Source: Microbulbifer sp. THAF38
GTDB taxonomy: Bacteria; Pseudomonadota; Gammaproteobacteria; Pseudomonadales; Cellvibrionaceae
DNA: 64,000 nucleotides
Assembly (NCBI RefSeq): GCF_009363535.1
Contig: NZ_CP045369.1
Location: 1,437,001 to 1,501,000, forward strand
Direction: 5' to 3'
A program made the translations under genes and the position numbers. Positions 53,513-61,191 of this stretch are shown piece by piece. The stretch's first letter is position 1, and the number at the start of each line of letters is the position of its first letter. Under the pieces are notes generated by a model that was not told where the DNA came from, made no database searches, and saw nothing but the letters and a program-made list of their open reading frames with translations.

Positions 53513-54007
53513 ATGATTCAAGTGAAGTTACTATTAACAAGCCTCTTATTGTTCATGAGCTTGCAGGCCTCAGCTACACAACAAATCAAAGAAGAATTTA
53601 CTGTTGATCAAGCTAGATTCGAAATATCTCAGCTACCACTAGATTCATATATTGATCAAAAATCCTTTCATGAAAAGGTCAAGCCTCAGATGTGTAGCGC
53701 AAATTGGCGAGGGTATCGAGGATCATGGGCTTTAGAAAAAGAGATGCTTGTTCTAAGGTACTTGGTTGCCAATGCTTGTGATAAATCTCCAAAACCTATC
53801 GATGTGGACACAATTTTTCCGAATAAAAGCTATCCCATTGCCGCTACTTGGTATACAGGAAAAATCATCGTAAGAATTGGTGAGAGAACTTTTCTATCCC
53901 CAAAAGAGCATGGTTTATCTGGCGTCGAGTATGAAGCTGTAGTTTATGACTTCCATTCAGGTAAGTTGGTCTCAAGGTCAATTGAGACTATTACTAATAG
54001 GTGGTAG
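53513..54007 (+). CDS. Cassette 6: exported protein of unknown function
   Basis: 164 residues. A signal peptide (VKLLLTSLLLFMSLQASATQ, ending near residue 23) precedes a soluble domain with ANWRGYRGSWALEKEMLVLRYL, two Cys (QMCSA, NACDKS) that could form a disulfide, and IAATWYTGKIIVRIGERTF. I do not recognise the family. ATG is 8 nt after the attC 5 core, with no separate promoter. Confidence 0.75.
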   Translation: MIQVKLLLTSLLLFMSLQASATQQIKEEFTVDQARFEISQLPLDSYIDQKSFHEKVKPQMCSANWRGYRGSWALEKEMLVLRYLVANACDKSPKPIDVDTIFPNKSYPIAATWYTGKIIVRIGERTFLSPKEHGLSGVEYEAVVYDFHSGKLVSRSIETITNRW

Positions 54008-54011
54008 AAAT

Positions 54012-54101
54012 TTTTAACAAGGGCAGGCGCGATCGCAAATGCTGCGCATTTACTGGACCTTCGCCGCATTGCGGCTCCGGCCCGTGTTGCTGGCGTTACA
54101 T
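54012..54101 (+). other. attC site 6
   Basis: TTTTAAC (54012-54018) to GTTACAT (54095-54101), 90 bp. The left core is the exact complement of GTTAAAA at the start of cassette 6. Confidence 0.9.
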
Positions 54102-54114
54102 AGTTTAGGAGCGT

Positions 54115-54591
54115 ATGTTACCAACTACATATAAAGTAAAAGACATAGAATCTGGCACATTAACAGTAATGGCTAAACCTGCATCTGGAGAGTGGATCGA
54201 AGATGAATTTATAGGTTTTGCTCGTCTGGGTATTAACAAGATTGTTTGCCTGCTTGAAACTTTCGAGCAACAAGAGGTAGGTTTAGCCTGTGAAGAACAG
54301 CTCTGTATAAAGAATTCCATCGAGTTTGTTTCATTTCCCATACCTGATAGAGGCTTGCCTAATACACAACAAGCAATTGAGTTGGCTGAGCATCTATTGC
54401 AAGAAATACGTTCAGGCAAGCATATAGCTATTCATTGCAGAGCCGGTATTGGCCGTACCGGAATAATAGCGGGCGCCATTTTAGTGAAATCAGGTTTGAA
54501 TGCAGAAGAGTCTTTAGCATTAATATCTAGTGCTCGTGGTGTTCAAGTACCTGATACCGAAGAACAAGAAGCATGGCTTGGTTTTATTTGA
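54115..54591 (+). CDS. Cassette 7: dual-specificity-type protein phosphatase
   Basis: 158 residues. The P-loop HCRAGIGRTGIIAGAIL (about 105-121) matches C-X5-R of cysteine phosphatases, and the upstream region GFARLGINKIVCLLETFEQQEVGL and FPIPDRGLPNT supply the general acid segment (Asp in PDRG). This is the tyrosine/dual-specificity or KAP-type fold, common in integron cassettes. Substrate unknown. ATG is 13 nt after attC 6. Confidence 0.88.
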   Translation: MLPTTYKVKDIESGTLTVMAKPASGEWIEDEFIGFARLGINKIVCLLETFEQQEVGLACEEQLCIKNSIEFVSFPIPDRGLPNTQQAIELAEHLLQEIRSGKHIAIHCRAGIGRTGIIAGAILVKSGLNAEESLALISSARGVQVPDTEEQEAWLGFI

Positions 54592-54617
54592 TGACCAACT
54601 ATGTAACAAGTGACTAT

Positions 54618-55625
54618 GGTCCTTTGTCAAGTATTTAGGCCGTTTTCTCATCCCAGTAAGTGTTGTTTTTTACCATCGCATTTTGGATGGTAAGTTGTTT
54701 CCTCATACATACGATAAGGTGGATAAGGGCAGCTTTCTTTGGTTTGCCAGCAGAGATCAGGCACTCATACATTGGCTTTATTCTAGGGTGGCATTGTATT
54801 GCCGACATCATAGAAACAAACAAAACCGTGCGTACACGATGTCGCACATCTCAGGAAGTTCGCTCATTAGCGTGTAAGCCAGTACATTGCCGACTCCTTT
54901 AGCGCTTAATAAGAGATCGCGTTTTTGTCGCCACTCGGCAACACTATTAACAAGTTTATCAAGTTGCTTATCGACCCCTTCTAGCTCTTTCTTGACGGCT
55001 TTTAAGATAGCCTGAATGGGCTTGTGCACAGACTTGGGCATTCTCTTGAGACGATTCTTTTGCATTGTGCTTATTTCTAAGGACTGGTTCCTGACCGTCA
55101 GCAAATCACTGGTATTTCTTAGTTTTTCTGGTTCGATCGATGACAATCTTGGCTTTATTGCTTCACCAAAATGTGCGTTGTCAATTGCATCTAGTTTATC
55201 TTTTTTTGCGAGCCGCCCCCGCTGACTTTACAAAGTTTCTTACTTGTGACGGATAGCAAACAACTATCGGCAGTCCCGCTTTATGTGCAGCACAGACAAA
55301 TTCTAATTCTAGCCTTCCTGTGGACTCGATTAATACTCTTTGAGGTTTAAGCGGTTGTAGTTGTTTAATGGCGTCTTTAATACTTCTTTGTTATTGGTAA
55401 CACTAAAGAACTGGCCAGTAGGTCTCACATAAATATCGAGTTGTTTACTGCTGGTATCGATACCGACATTGATCTCTTGAGGTTCCATAAGATAAGCTAT
55501 CTCCGGCTTGCTATTCGGGCTCAAGGCCCACATGACTATTCGAGTTATGCCTAGTGAGTGCCTGTCACGTTCATACTTGTTATCGGTCTTTATGAACCGG
55601 CGTAGCAACGAACTGTGACAAACAA
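54618..55625 (-). mobile_element. Decayed IS110-family insertion sequence inside attC 7
   Basis: About 1 kb with a minus-strand transposase remnant. The ends carry CTTTGTCA on the left and its complement TGACAAA on the right, a weak subterminal inverted repeat, so limits are approximate. About 135 nt lie between the transposase start (55488) and the right end, where IS110 elements usually encode their bridge RNA. IS1111/IS110 relatives that target attC sites are known in integrons, which fits the position. Subgroup not resolved. Confidence 0.75.
54635..55488 (-). pseudogene. IS110-family transposase, frameshifted remnant
   Basis: Conceptual translation in pieces on the minus strand. It starts MEPQEINVGIDTSSKQLDIYV at 55488 (N-terminal DEDD Asp), then IKDAIKQLQPLKPQRVLIEST and LAKKDKLDAIDNAHF (DEDD Asp positions), then LLLSAKGVGNVLAYTLMSELPE (helix-hairpin) and the C-terminal Transposase_20 end, KPKKAALIHLIVCMRKQL. 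Frame changes are needed near 55385, 55217 and 54845. The gene is therefore not functional as read; the other two IS motifs are otherwise well preserved. Confidence 0.85.
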
Positions 55626-55665
55626 GGCCTTCGGTGGCCGCCGAAGGTGGGTCTCAATTTACCCG

Positions 55666-55775
55666 TTAGCGAAAAGGATTTTCTACATCAGAATCGGACA
55701 AGAACAAACATACAAGCGTAAGCACGCGGACCCGTCTTCCGCTCCACTCAAGCTGCCGGTGTTGCGGGCATGATA
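55666..55775 (+). other. Short gene-less cassette or cassette remnant
   Basis: About 110 nt between GTTAGCG (55665-55671) and GTTAGAT (55776-55782). No open frame is visible, and its own left core (expected CGCTAAC) is missing, so this is likely a truncated cassette left after attC decay. It contains the imperfect stem AAGCGTAAGCACGCGG. Confidence 0.4.
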
Positions 55776-55803
55776 GTTAGATAAAATAAATGAGTATTTT
55801 CAC

Positions 55804-56478
55804 ATGTTTCAAGTGATCCAAAAGATAAATTCGGTATTGTTTCTATTAATTCTATTGGTTGGCATTGGGTCTATTTTCTATTTTACTTCCCAATCGGCTA
55901 AGTGGAAGAAAAGTAGAGCTGTTGAGGTGGCTAAGGTAGACGGATCAGGAGAGCCTGTTGAGCTTAGAATGGGAAGATTGAAAGAAATTGATGGGCATAA
56001 CTCATATTTCGTAGAGCTTTATAATGATAGTGAAGGTGGAAAGTTTTCAGGTTACACGCCATCTAAAACACGTAATATCCTTTTTTTAATTGGCGATGAA
56101 CTTAATTCTAGTTGGCTATTCGATAATAACCGAAACTTGATAGAAGAAATAAAGCTGCTAAAGCAAAAGTCAGAAGAAGGCGAGGAAACACCTGTGAACG
56201 CAATCTATCTGAATGTTGTGAAAGAAGACACTAATTTTGATGGCTTGTTATCTAATTACGATAGATTTACCATTGCTTTGGTAAAGCCTGACGGAAGTCA
56301 ATATACCGAATTAGTGAGCAATATTAATCAAGTCATGGATTATGAGTTATCCAGTGATAGTAAATCTATTGCTTTTATTTGCCAGATTCAGAGAAAAGTG
56401 GTGATTCTAAAATATTCATTGATAAGCTTTCAAAAAGAGTCTGAGAGAGTATTGGCAAATGTTGGTGGGAAGCTATAG
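55804..56478 (+). CDS. Cassette 9: membrane-anchored protein of unknown function
   Basis: 224 residues. A hydrophobic segment at about 11-29 (SVLFLLILLVGIGSIFYFT) anchors a soluble domain with repeated structural motifs (FVELYNDSEGGKFSGY, ILFLIGDELNSSWLFDNN, IEEIKLLKQKSEEGEETP) reminiscent of a beta-propeller-like fold; I cannot name a family. It follows GTTAGAT at 55776-55782, the cassette start. The downstream attC is degenerate. Confidence 0.75.
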   Translation: MFQVIQKINSVLFLLILLVGIGSIFYFTSQSAKWKKSRAVEVAKVDGSGEPVELRMGRLKEIDGHNSYFVELYNDSEGGKFSGYTPSKTRNILFLIGDELNSSWLFDNNRNLIEEIKLLKQKSEEGEETPVNAIYLNVVKEDTNFDGLLSNYDRFTIALVKPDGSQYTELVSNINQVMDYELSSDSKSIAFICQIQRKVVILKYSLISFQKESERVLANVGGKL

Positions 56479-56578
56479 AAAACGCCTGCAATCGGATCTC
56501 CGTCCACTGACACCTTTTATGCAAAAAATCGCACAAAAGGCCTCAGCAGCCTCCAGCAGTTGAGGTGGGTGCTATGTG
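56473..56578 (+). other. Possible degenerate attC site
   Basis: A cassette-end-like stretch between two genes: expected left core ATCTAAC is not intact, while the right end GGTGCTATGTGC resembles GTTATGTGC with one changed base. Internal inverted repeats (CAGCAGCC..., AGGCCT) are present. Scored low because no core pairing can be shown. Confidence 0.3.
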
Positions 56579-56606
56579 CAAGTAATTTATCTGAGATCTA
56601 TGAAAT

Positions 56607-57197
56607 ATGGAGGTTGACAAAAGTGACGCTCGGAAAAGAGCCGATGAAATCAAACCTTACCGTTGCAAACATCTTATCGCTGTCCTGGAATATCCAATAG
56701 ATATGAAGAACATCGGAACAGTCATTAGAAACGTCAATGCGCTAGGGGTCGAAAAAACATACATTGTTGATCCACGCAATTCACTACCTGATGATTGGCA
56801 GGAAATGAGAGAAAGGAAATCACTTTCTAAACCATCTGTCTCTGCGATCAAATGGAGCTTCGTAAAGCGGTTTGATAGTACCGAAGAATGTTTGGCTCAT
56901 TTGGAGAAGAACCGATTTACCTCAATCGTCACTTCACCTCATGTAAAAGGAAAGGACAATTTTATATTGCACGAGGCTGATTATACACAGCCAAAATTGG
57001 CTGTATGGTTTGGTAATGAATCTAGAGGTATAAGTGATCTTGCAGTTGAAAATAGTGAATTCTGCGTATCCATTCCAATGTTTGGAATGATAGAAAGCCT
57101 GAATCTCGGAACAACATCTGGAATTGTTTTGTATGAAGTTACTAAACAGCGCCGGGAGTATCAGGAAAAGTACAAGCGGGCCAACCGCGGCGCGTAA
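56607..57197 (+). CDS. TrmH/SpoU-family RNA 2'-O-methyltransferase
   Basis: 196 residues with all three SPOUT motifs: motif 1 NIGTVIRNVNALGVEKTYIVD (read across residues 36-56), motif 2 LAVWFGNESRGISD (about 131-144), and motif 3 IPMFGMIESLNLGTTSGIVLYEV (about 155-177). The N-terminus ARKRADEIKPYRCKHLIAVLE is typical of the subgroup found in mobile elements. Target RNA unknown; tRNA is likely. It may be the last cassette gene or an independent gene at the array's edge. It starts at ATG 56607. Confidence 0.9.
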   Translation: MEVDKSDARKRADEIKPYRCKHLIAVLEYPIDMKNIGTVIRNVNALGVEKTYIVDPRNSLPDDWQEMRERKSLSKPSVSAIKWSFVKRFDSTEECLAHLEKNRFTSIVTSPHVKGKDNFILHEADYTQPKLAVWFGNESRGISDLAVENSEFCVSIPMFGMIESLNLGTTSGIVLYEVTKQRREYQEKYKRANRGA

Positions 57198-57216
57198 AAA
57201 GTAATACACTCGACGT

Positions 57217-57283
57217 CTTACTTTGTGCGCTTTTTACACGGCCACAGCGCTCCTATTTTCGTGTAAAAAATACAAAAAGTAAG
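57217..57283. repeat. Two-arm perfect palindrome downstream of the TrmH-like gene
   Basis: An outer stem of CTTACTTT (57217-57224) with AAAGTAAG (57276-57283) and an inner stem of TTTTTACACG (57231-57240) with CGTGTAAAAA (57260-57269) are both perfect, separated by symmetric 6 nt internal loops and a 19 nt apical loop. The related sequence CGTAAAAAGTAATAC at about 57192-57206 repeats the same elements. The two-stem geometry resembles a folded attC site, but no GTT core is present. Possible terminator or recombination remnant. Confidence 0.6.
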
Positions 57284-57437
57284 CCGCGTTTGATTGCGGT
57301 GTTTAACCATAAATAATTTATTAAGGTGTTTTTCTGTCACACCCCTATATTAAATAGATCTGGAGTTAGTAAAGCTCTGAATTTCCTTCCCTGCCTGGTA
57401 TTTTGGGCAGGATTTAATAGGGAGGCTCTGGCATTTC

Positions 57438-58418
57438 TTAAAAATCAATCTCGTTAAAGTCGATTACCGAGTACCGTGGCCTATGGTTATGCAATAGGGC
57501 CACTGCATCGGCGCGAGCATAGTGGCCTGCGGGATCGGCGGTGGTTTTGGCGGCGAGTATTTGGTCTAGGTCAATCTCATCAATCAATAAGCCCTCTTGG
57601 TTGTGGGGGAGGTGATTTTTGAATTCTGATCCGTCAGGGGCGAAGATTCGGCTGTAGCCGCCCCCCATTTCTAAATAACTTTCCTGTTGTTCGTTCTTAA
57701 CCAGCTGGTTGAAAATAGCTTTATCGATTATTGAGCAGGCAGATAAGACAAAGCATTGCCCCTCTAGCGCATAGATTTGGTAGACGCGCATACTGATTTC
57801 TGGGCTAAATGCTTTGAAGAGTTTTGTATAAAGACCGTAAGTAGGGGTTGCTGCACAGTGTATTTCTTCATTCTGGCTGTACAGCGCAAACTTCATGAGA
57901 GGCTGCAGGTGCTCCCAGCAGCAGAGGGCACCCAGACGTCCATATTCTGTTCCTGCAACAATCAGGCCACTGCCATCCCCCTCGCCAAACACACTGCGCT
58001 CTACATGGGTGGGCTTTAACTTGCGACGGCGCCAGAGAACCTCTCCTTCAGGCCCATAGTGCCACTGGGCAATATAAAGGCTGCTGCCCATTCGCTCTGA
58101 GAGGCCCATAATCACATGGATACTATTGCGGCATGCAGCTTTGCGTAGAGTTTGGTCGAATTTATCATCGACGACGAGTGAGTTCTTGATATAGCCAATG
58201 GCGTACTGCATATTCTCCGCTGGTGGATTTAGCCAGATCCACCAGGGATATCCTGGTAGCCATAGCTCCGGGAAATTTATAATCTTTGCGCCGGCTTGTC
58301 CCGCCTCATCAATAAAGGCGATCGCTTTTTCAATCCCTGCTTGTAAATTCAGTAAGCAGGGCGCGGCTTGAACTACAGCCACTTTTAACTTTGAGTTAGT
58401 CGATTTACTGTCCAGCAT
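57438..58418 (-). CDS. Nitrilase (carbon-nitrogen hydrolase)
   Basis: 326 residues of the nitrilase superfamily. The Glu-Lys-Cys triad is visible: Glu51 in FPELWLPGYPWW, Lys133/135 in RRKLKPTHVERSV, and Cys167 in GALCCWEHLQPL. The CWEHLQPL motif and the KPTHVERSVFGEG stretch are those of true nitrilases (nitrile to carboxylate and ammonia). Last gene of a three-gene minus-strand group, 18 nt after the HupE-like gene. AT-rich relative to the core genome. Confidence 0.93.
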   Translation of the reverse strand: MLDSKSTNSKLKVAVVQAAPCLLNLQAGIEKAIAFIDEAGQAGAKIINFPELWLPGYPWWIWLNPPAENMQYAIGYIKNSLVVDDKFDQTLRKAACRNSIHVIMGLSERMGSSLYIAQWHYGPEGEVLWRRRKLKPTHVERSVFGEGDGSGLIVAGTEYGRLGALCCWEHLQPLMKFALYSQNEEIHCAATPTYGLYTKLFKAFSPEISMRVYQIYALEGQCFVLSACSIIDKAIFNQLVKNEQQESYLEMGGGYSRIFAPDGSEFKNHLPHNQEGLLIDEIDLDQILAAKTTADPAGHYARADAVALLHNHRPRYSVIDFNEIDF

Positions 58419-58436
58419 AATAAATGTTGTTTCTTG

Positions 58437-59315
58437 CTAAATAACACTGATCAACCCATAGCCCCTCTGAAAGGTCCAGATTAAGGCAGCGGCACAACAC
58501 ATAGTGGCAATTGAATAGCGTAGTTGAGTCTCCCATGCTTGCTGTCGGTGCCTAGCCAAGTAAAGAAGAGGCCAGATTGCCAAAATTATTAAAATCTGAC
58601 CCGCTTCCACGCCGAGATTAAATGCCAACAGGCTCTGACAAATATTAGGTGAGTTGATACTGAGTATGTCGTGCAAAACAAAAGAAAACCCCAGTCCATG
58701 CAGTAGGCCCAGCATACAGGCAGTGAAAAAAATTGTTCGCTCGCTGGATGTTGTAGTGATGGATGGTTTCCTTAACGAAAGCCAGGCTACATAGATAATA
58801 GAAATAGCGATCCCGGTTTCAATTAATGGGATAAACCAGGCAGCGGTGGGAATAAAACCAAAGAATCCCGCTGACAGGGTAATACTATGGCCGATGGTAA
58901 AGCCAGTGACACGCCATAGTAGTAGGGGGAGGGTTAGTGCACTTAAGCTAAGGCAGAGTACAAAAAGCACATGATCTAATCCTTCAATAATATGCACAAT
59001 GCCCTGCAGGAGGAAGGTCTTTACAGAGTTCACACTGGAATGACTAATTAGAACATTACTCGTTACCCACTTAGAGCGGTTCACCTGAGTTTTTCCTGAG
59101 TTGGGATCGGTAGTGAGCTGGGCTTTATCCCCTAGTAAATAAATAAGAGGTAGCTTCGTATAGAGGCTTGCTCCGTTGGAAGTATGCTCAATGTGTCGGA
59201 CTTTTATATTTTGGTTGAGTAAGAAATGGGCCTCAACAGTTTGGGATATTGCAGATAAGTGTAGCGCCAGAGCCAGTGAAAGGAGCTGAATGAGATATGA
59301 ATGGTGTTTTTTCAT
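58437..59315 (-). CDS. HupE/UreJ-like membrane protein
   Basis: 292 residues. A signal-like N-terminus (1-30), a short periplasmic domain, then the HupE core: GIVHIIEGLDHVLFVLCLSLS (about 108-128) with the His-Glu-Asp-His metal-binding-like pattern, FTIGHSITLSAGFFGFIP (about 138-155) and LGLLHGLGFSFVLHDI, and six or so helices. HupE/UreJ proteins are linked to nickel uptake for hydrogenase or urease, but neither gene set is visible here. It lies 30 nt downstream of the 587-residue membrane protein. Confidence 0.85.
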   Translation of the reverse strand: MKKHHSYLIQLLSLALALHLSAISQTVEAHFLLNQNIKVRHIEHTSNGASLYTKLPLIYLLGDKAQLTTDPNSGKTQVNRSKWVTSNVLISHSSVNSVKTFLLQGIVHIIEGLDHVLFVLCLSLSALTLPLLLWRVTGFTIGHSITLSAGFFGFIPTAAWFIPLIETGIAISIIYVAWLSLRKPSITTTSSERTIFFTACMLGLLHGLGFSFVLHDILSINSPNICQSLLAFNLGVEAGQILIILAIWPLLYLARHRQQAWETQLRYSIATMCCAAALIWTFQRGYGLISVI

Positions 59316-59345
59316 TGTGCTTACCTTCCAAGCCTAGCGGTAAGG

Positions 59346-61109
59346 TTATCGTATAGAAAGCGGTGTAAAGGCCGATATCTTCCAATAATTGTCAGATTGA
59401 GTGATTTCAATGCTCGCACGGGTTTCTCTCGGTAATTGCTCCATCTGTCCCCAGCTATAGTCTTCGATGTATGAGTGCCACTTGCCGACAATTCTGAAGG
59501 TCTTATTTCCGTTTACGACGGTTTGATCAGCATGTTCGATTTCCAGATCGCGAATAGACCTGATTGAACCTTTATTGCCACTACTGGTTAATGGTTGATA
59601 GATTTGTGAAAGGTTTTGTACCGTGTAGCTAAATCTTTCTCGGCTTACCAGGTTGGCAAGTTGAACTTTTAATTCCTCGCTCTGTGGTTCTTCATAAGCG
59701 GCGGAAAGCCTCACAAGCAATGTCTCTGTAATTTCCTTTAGTTCTTTTTTGTTAATGGTTCCAGGTAAAGGAATGCGCAGCTCACTTGGAAGGGCATAAT
59801 AGATGGGTACTGCGCAGATAATCACGATGCTGTAAAAAAGTATTGGATGCTTGTTTTTGGTCTCCACTCTTTTGCTGCGCAATGTAAGAATAAAAAATAC
59901 CGCAAAACAGAAAGAGAAAAGTACTGCCATGGGAATGGCGGCTATAGTACTCTCAACGGGCACAGGGTCGCTGTTGGGCGCGCGATAATCGTATAAATAG
60001 TTGCGCCATTGGATGTCGGGGAAATCCGGCATCACATGGGTGGGGAAGGGGCCTGCTGGGTCCTGGATTAATGTGGGAACGGAGTTGATAGATTCGGTAA
60101 AGAGCTTCCAGTCTATGGTGACACTCTGCGGTAACTCTTTAATAGGATATTTTTCCCGGTAACCAATTAACAGGGAGCCCATCTCAATGGACTCGTGCTC
60201 TTTTACGGTGGTGAAGCCCGTATTGTTGGCTTTAAGAAATACCGTTTCAGTGCTTACGGGTTCTACTGGAGTCTGGTCGATGGTGGTGGGATTTTTTCTT
60301 AGCAGAAATTTTTCTGCGGTCTCCTGTAGCTGTTTTCTTCGCTTGATTGTGAGCGGTTGCCAGGCGTTAAAGGATTGGTCAGTCCATTGCAATAAGTCTC
60401 TCGGGCGCAGTAGGATCTCGTGGCGAATCTGGCGAGGCTCTACATAGAGAAAGGACCTGAGGGGGTGGCGGTTATGTCGATTGATATTTTGGTTTTCGAA
60501 TTGAGTGTTCCAAGGGTCTTTCCAGTCGATTTTTAGAGGTTCAGCCTGAGACAAATAGTGGAAACTACTCACGGGTGTGTGGCCATGCTGGCTAGTAAAC
60601 CCGATTGTGACTGAGGCTGTGCCATCTGTATCTAATGGAGGGCGGATTTCCAGATTGGTCAACCCCTTTATGGGAAATTCCAAATTGGCTAAGATGATGG
60701 TTTTATCGGAGGGGAAATCCGGCATACGCACCCCGGTCCTGGGGTCTGTTTTTCCTGCAAAAGGGGAGTTTCTTGGCTTTCTCTCTGCAATTCTGATGGA
60801 TGTTGTTGTGGGTTCAATTTTTCCATCCGGGGAATAAACCTCAATGGCGAACTCTTTTTGTGTTTGGGCAAGCCGAGCGATTTCATAGATACTTTTGGTT
60901 GATGGCAGTTCTGGCCAGAATGTACCGGCATCAGCTGCGGAGATTTCAAGGCTGATGTGTAGGTGATTATTCAATATCTCTATTTCTGCGATATTTGGTG
61001 CAGTTTCCGCTCCAGTAAGACTAATAAAGTCAGCACGAGTAAGTGGTGATATAAGGATCGGTATAAGGAGCGATGTAAGGATCGAAATTAAAGTGATGAA
61101 TTTGTCCAT
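59346..61109 (-). CDS. Large exported membrane protein of unknown function
   Basis: 587 residues. A signal peptide or anchor (LISILTSLLIPILISPLTRA, about 7-26), a large periplasmic domain to about 390 rich in beta-type motifs (EILNNHLHISLEISAAD, IEVYSPDGKIEPTTTS, LLRPRDLLQW), two transmembrane helices at about 393-412 and 424-442 (AVLFSFCFAVFFILTL; ILFYSIVIICAVPIYYAL) and a C-terminal soluble domain (about 455-587). No family recognised. It heads the unit that continues with HupE-like and nitrilase genes (30 nt and 18 nt gaps). Confidence 0.85.
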   Translation of the reverse strand: MDKFITLISILTSLLIPILISPLTRADFISLTGAETAPNIAEIEILNNHLHISLEISAADAGTFWPELPSTKSIYEIARLAQTQKEFAIEVYSPDGKIEPTTTSIRIAERKPRNSPFAGKTDPRTGVRMPDFPSDKTIILANLEFPIKGLTNLEIRPPLDTDGTASVTIGFTSQHGHTPVSSFHYLSQAEPLKIDWKDPWNTQFENQNINRHNRHPLRSFLYVEPRQIRHEILLRPRDLLQWTDQSFNAWQPLTIKRRKQLQETAEKFLLRKNPTTIDQTPVEPVSTETVFLKANNTGFTTVKEHESIEMGSLLIGYREKYPIKELPQSVTIDWKLFTESINSVPTLIQDPAGPFPTHVMPDFPDIQWRNYLYDYRAPNSDPVPVESTIAAIPMAVLFSFCFAVFFILTLRSKRVETKNKHPILFYSIVIICAVPIYYALPSELRIPLPGTINKKELKEITETLLVRLSAAYEEPQSEELKVQLANLVSRERFSYTVQNLSQIYQPLTSSGNKGSIRSIRDLEIEHADQTVVNGNKTFRIVGKWHSYIEDYSWGQMEQLPRETRASIEITQSDNYWKISAFTPLSIR

Positions 61110-61191
61110 TTGACTTTTCTATTTTTGTGGTTTCAAGTTTTTGCTAAGAAGTCTTGAGTTAATAGCGGTCAGGCAGCAGAGTGCTGATCAG

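Larger units (their letters stand above)
54601..55671 (+). other. attC site 7, interrupted by an IS110-family element
   Basis: The left core ATGTAAC (54601-54607) is the exact complement of GTTACAT, the start of cassette 7. The expected right end, GTTAGCG, is at 55665-55671, with GGCCTTCGGTGG and CCGAAGG stem sequence just before it. Between about 54618 and 55625 lies the decayed IS110-type element, so the site is split by insertion near its left core. Confidence 0.78.
50659..56578 (+). mobile_element. Integron gene-cassette array without integrase (CALIN)
   Basis: About nine tandem cassettes, all genes on the plus strand, separated by attC sites. For cassettes 1, 4, 5, 6 and 7 the 7 bases at the cassette start (GTTATGT, GTTATGT, GTTAGTG, GTTAAAA, GTTACAT) are exact reverse complements of the first bases of that cassette's own attC (ACATAAC, ACATAAC, CACTAAC, TTTTAAC, ATGTAAC), the expected footprint of site-specific recombination. 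Cassette 3 fits with one mismatch. No intI-like tyrosine recombinase is visible in the window. The right end (after 55,665) is degenerate. GC content is visibly lower than in the flanking core. Confidence 0.88.

Noticed and set aside
53319-53540. A minus-strand 73-codon frame over attC 5.
   Set aside because: It lies across the recombination site and has no protein family; attC hairpins often give such frames.
50659-57290. An integrase gene accompanying the cassette array.
   Set aside because: No frame in this interval, or elsewhere in the window, shows tyrosine recombinase motifs, so none is reported.
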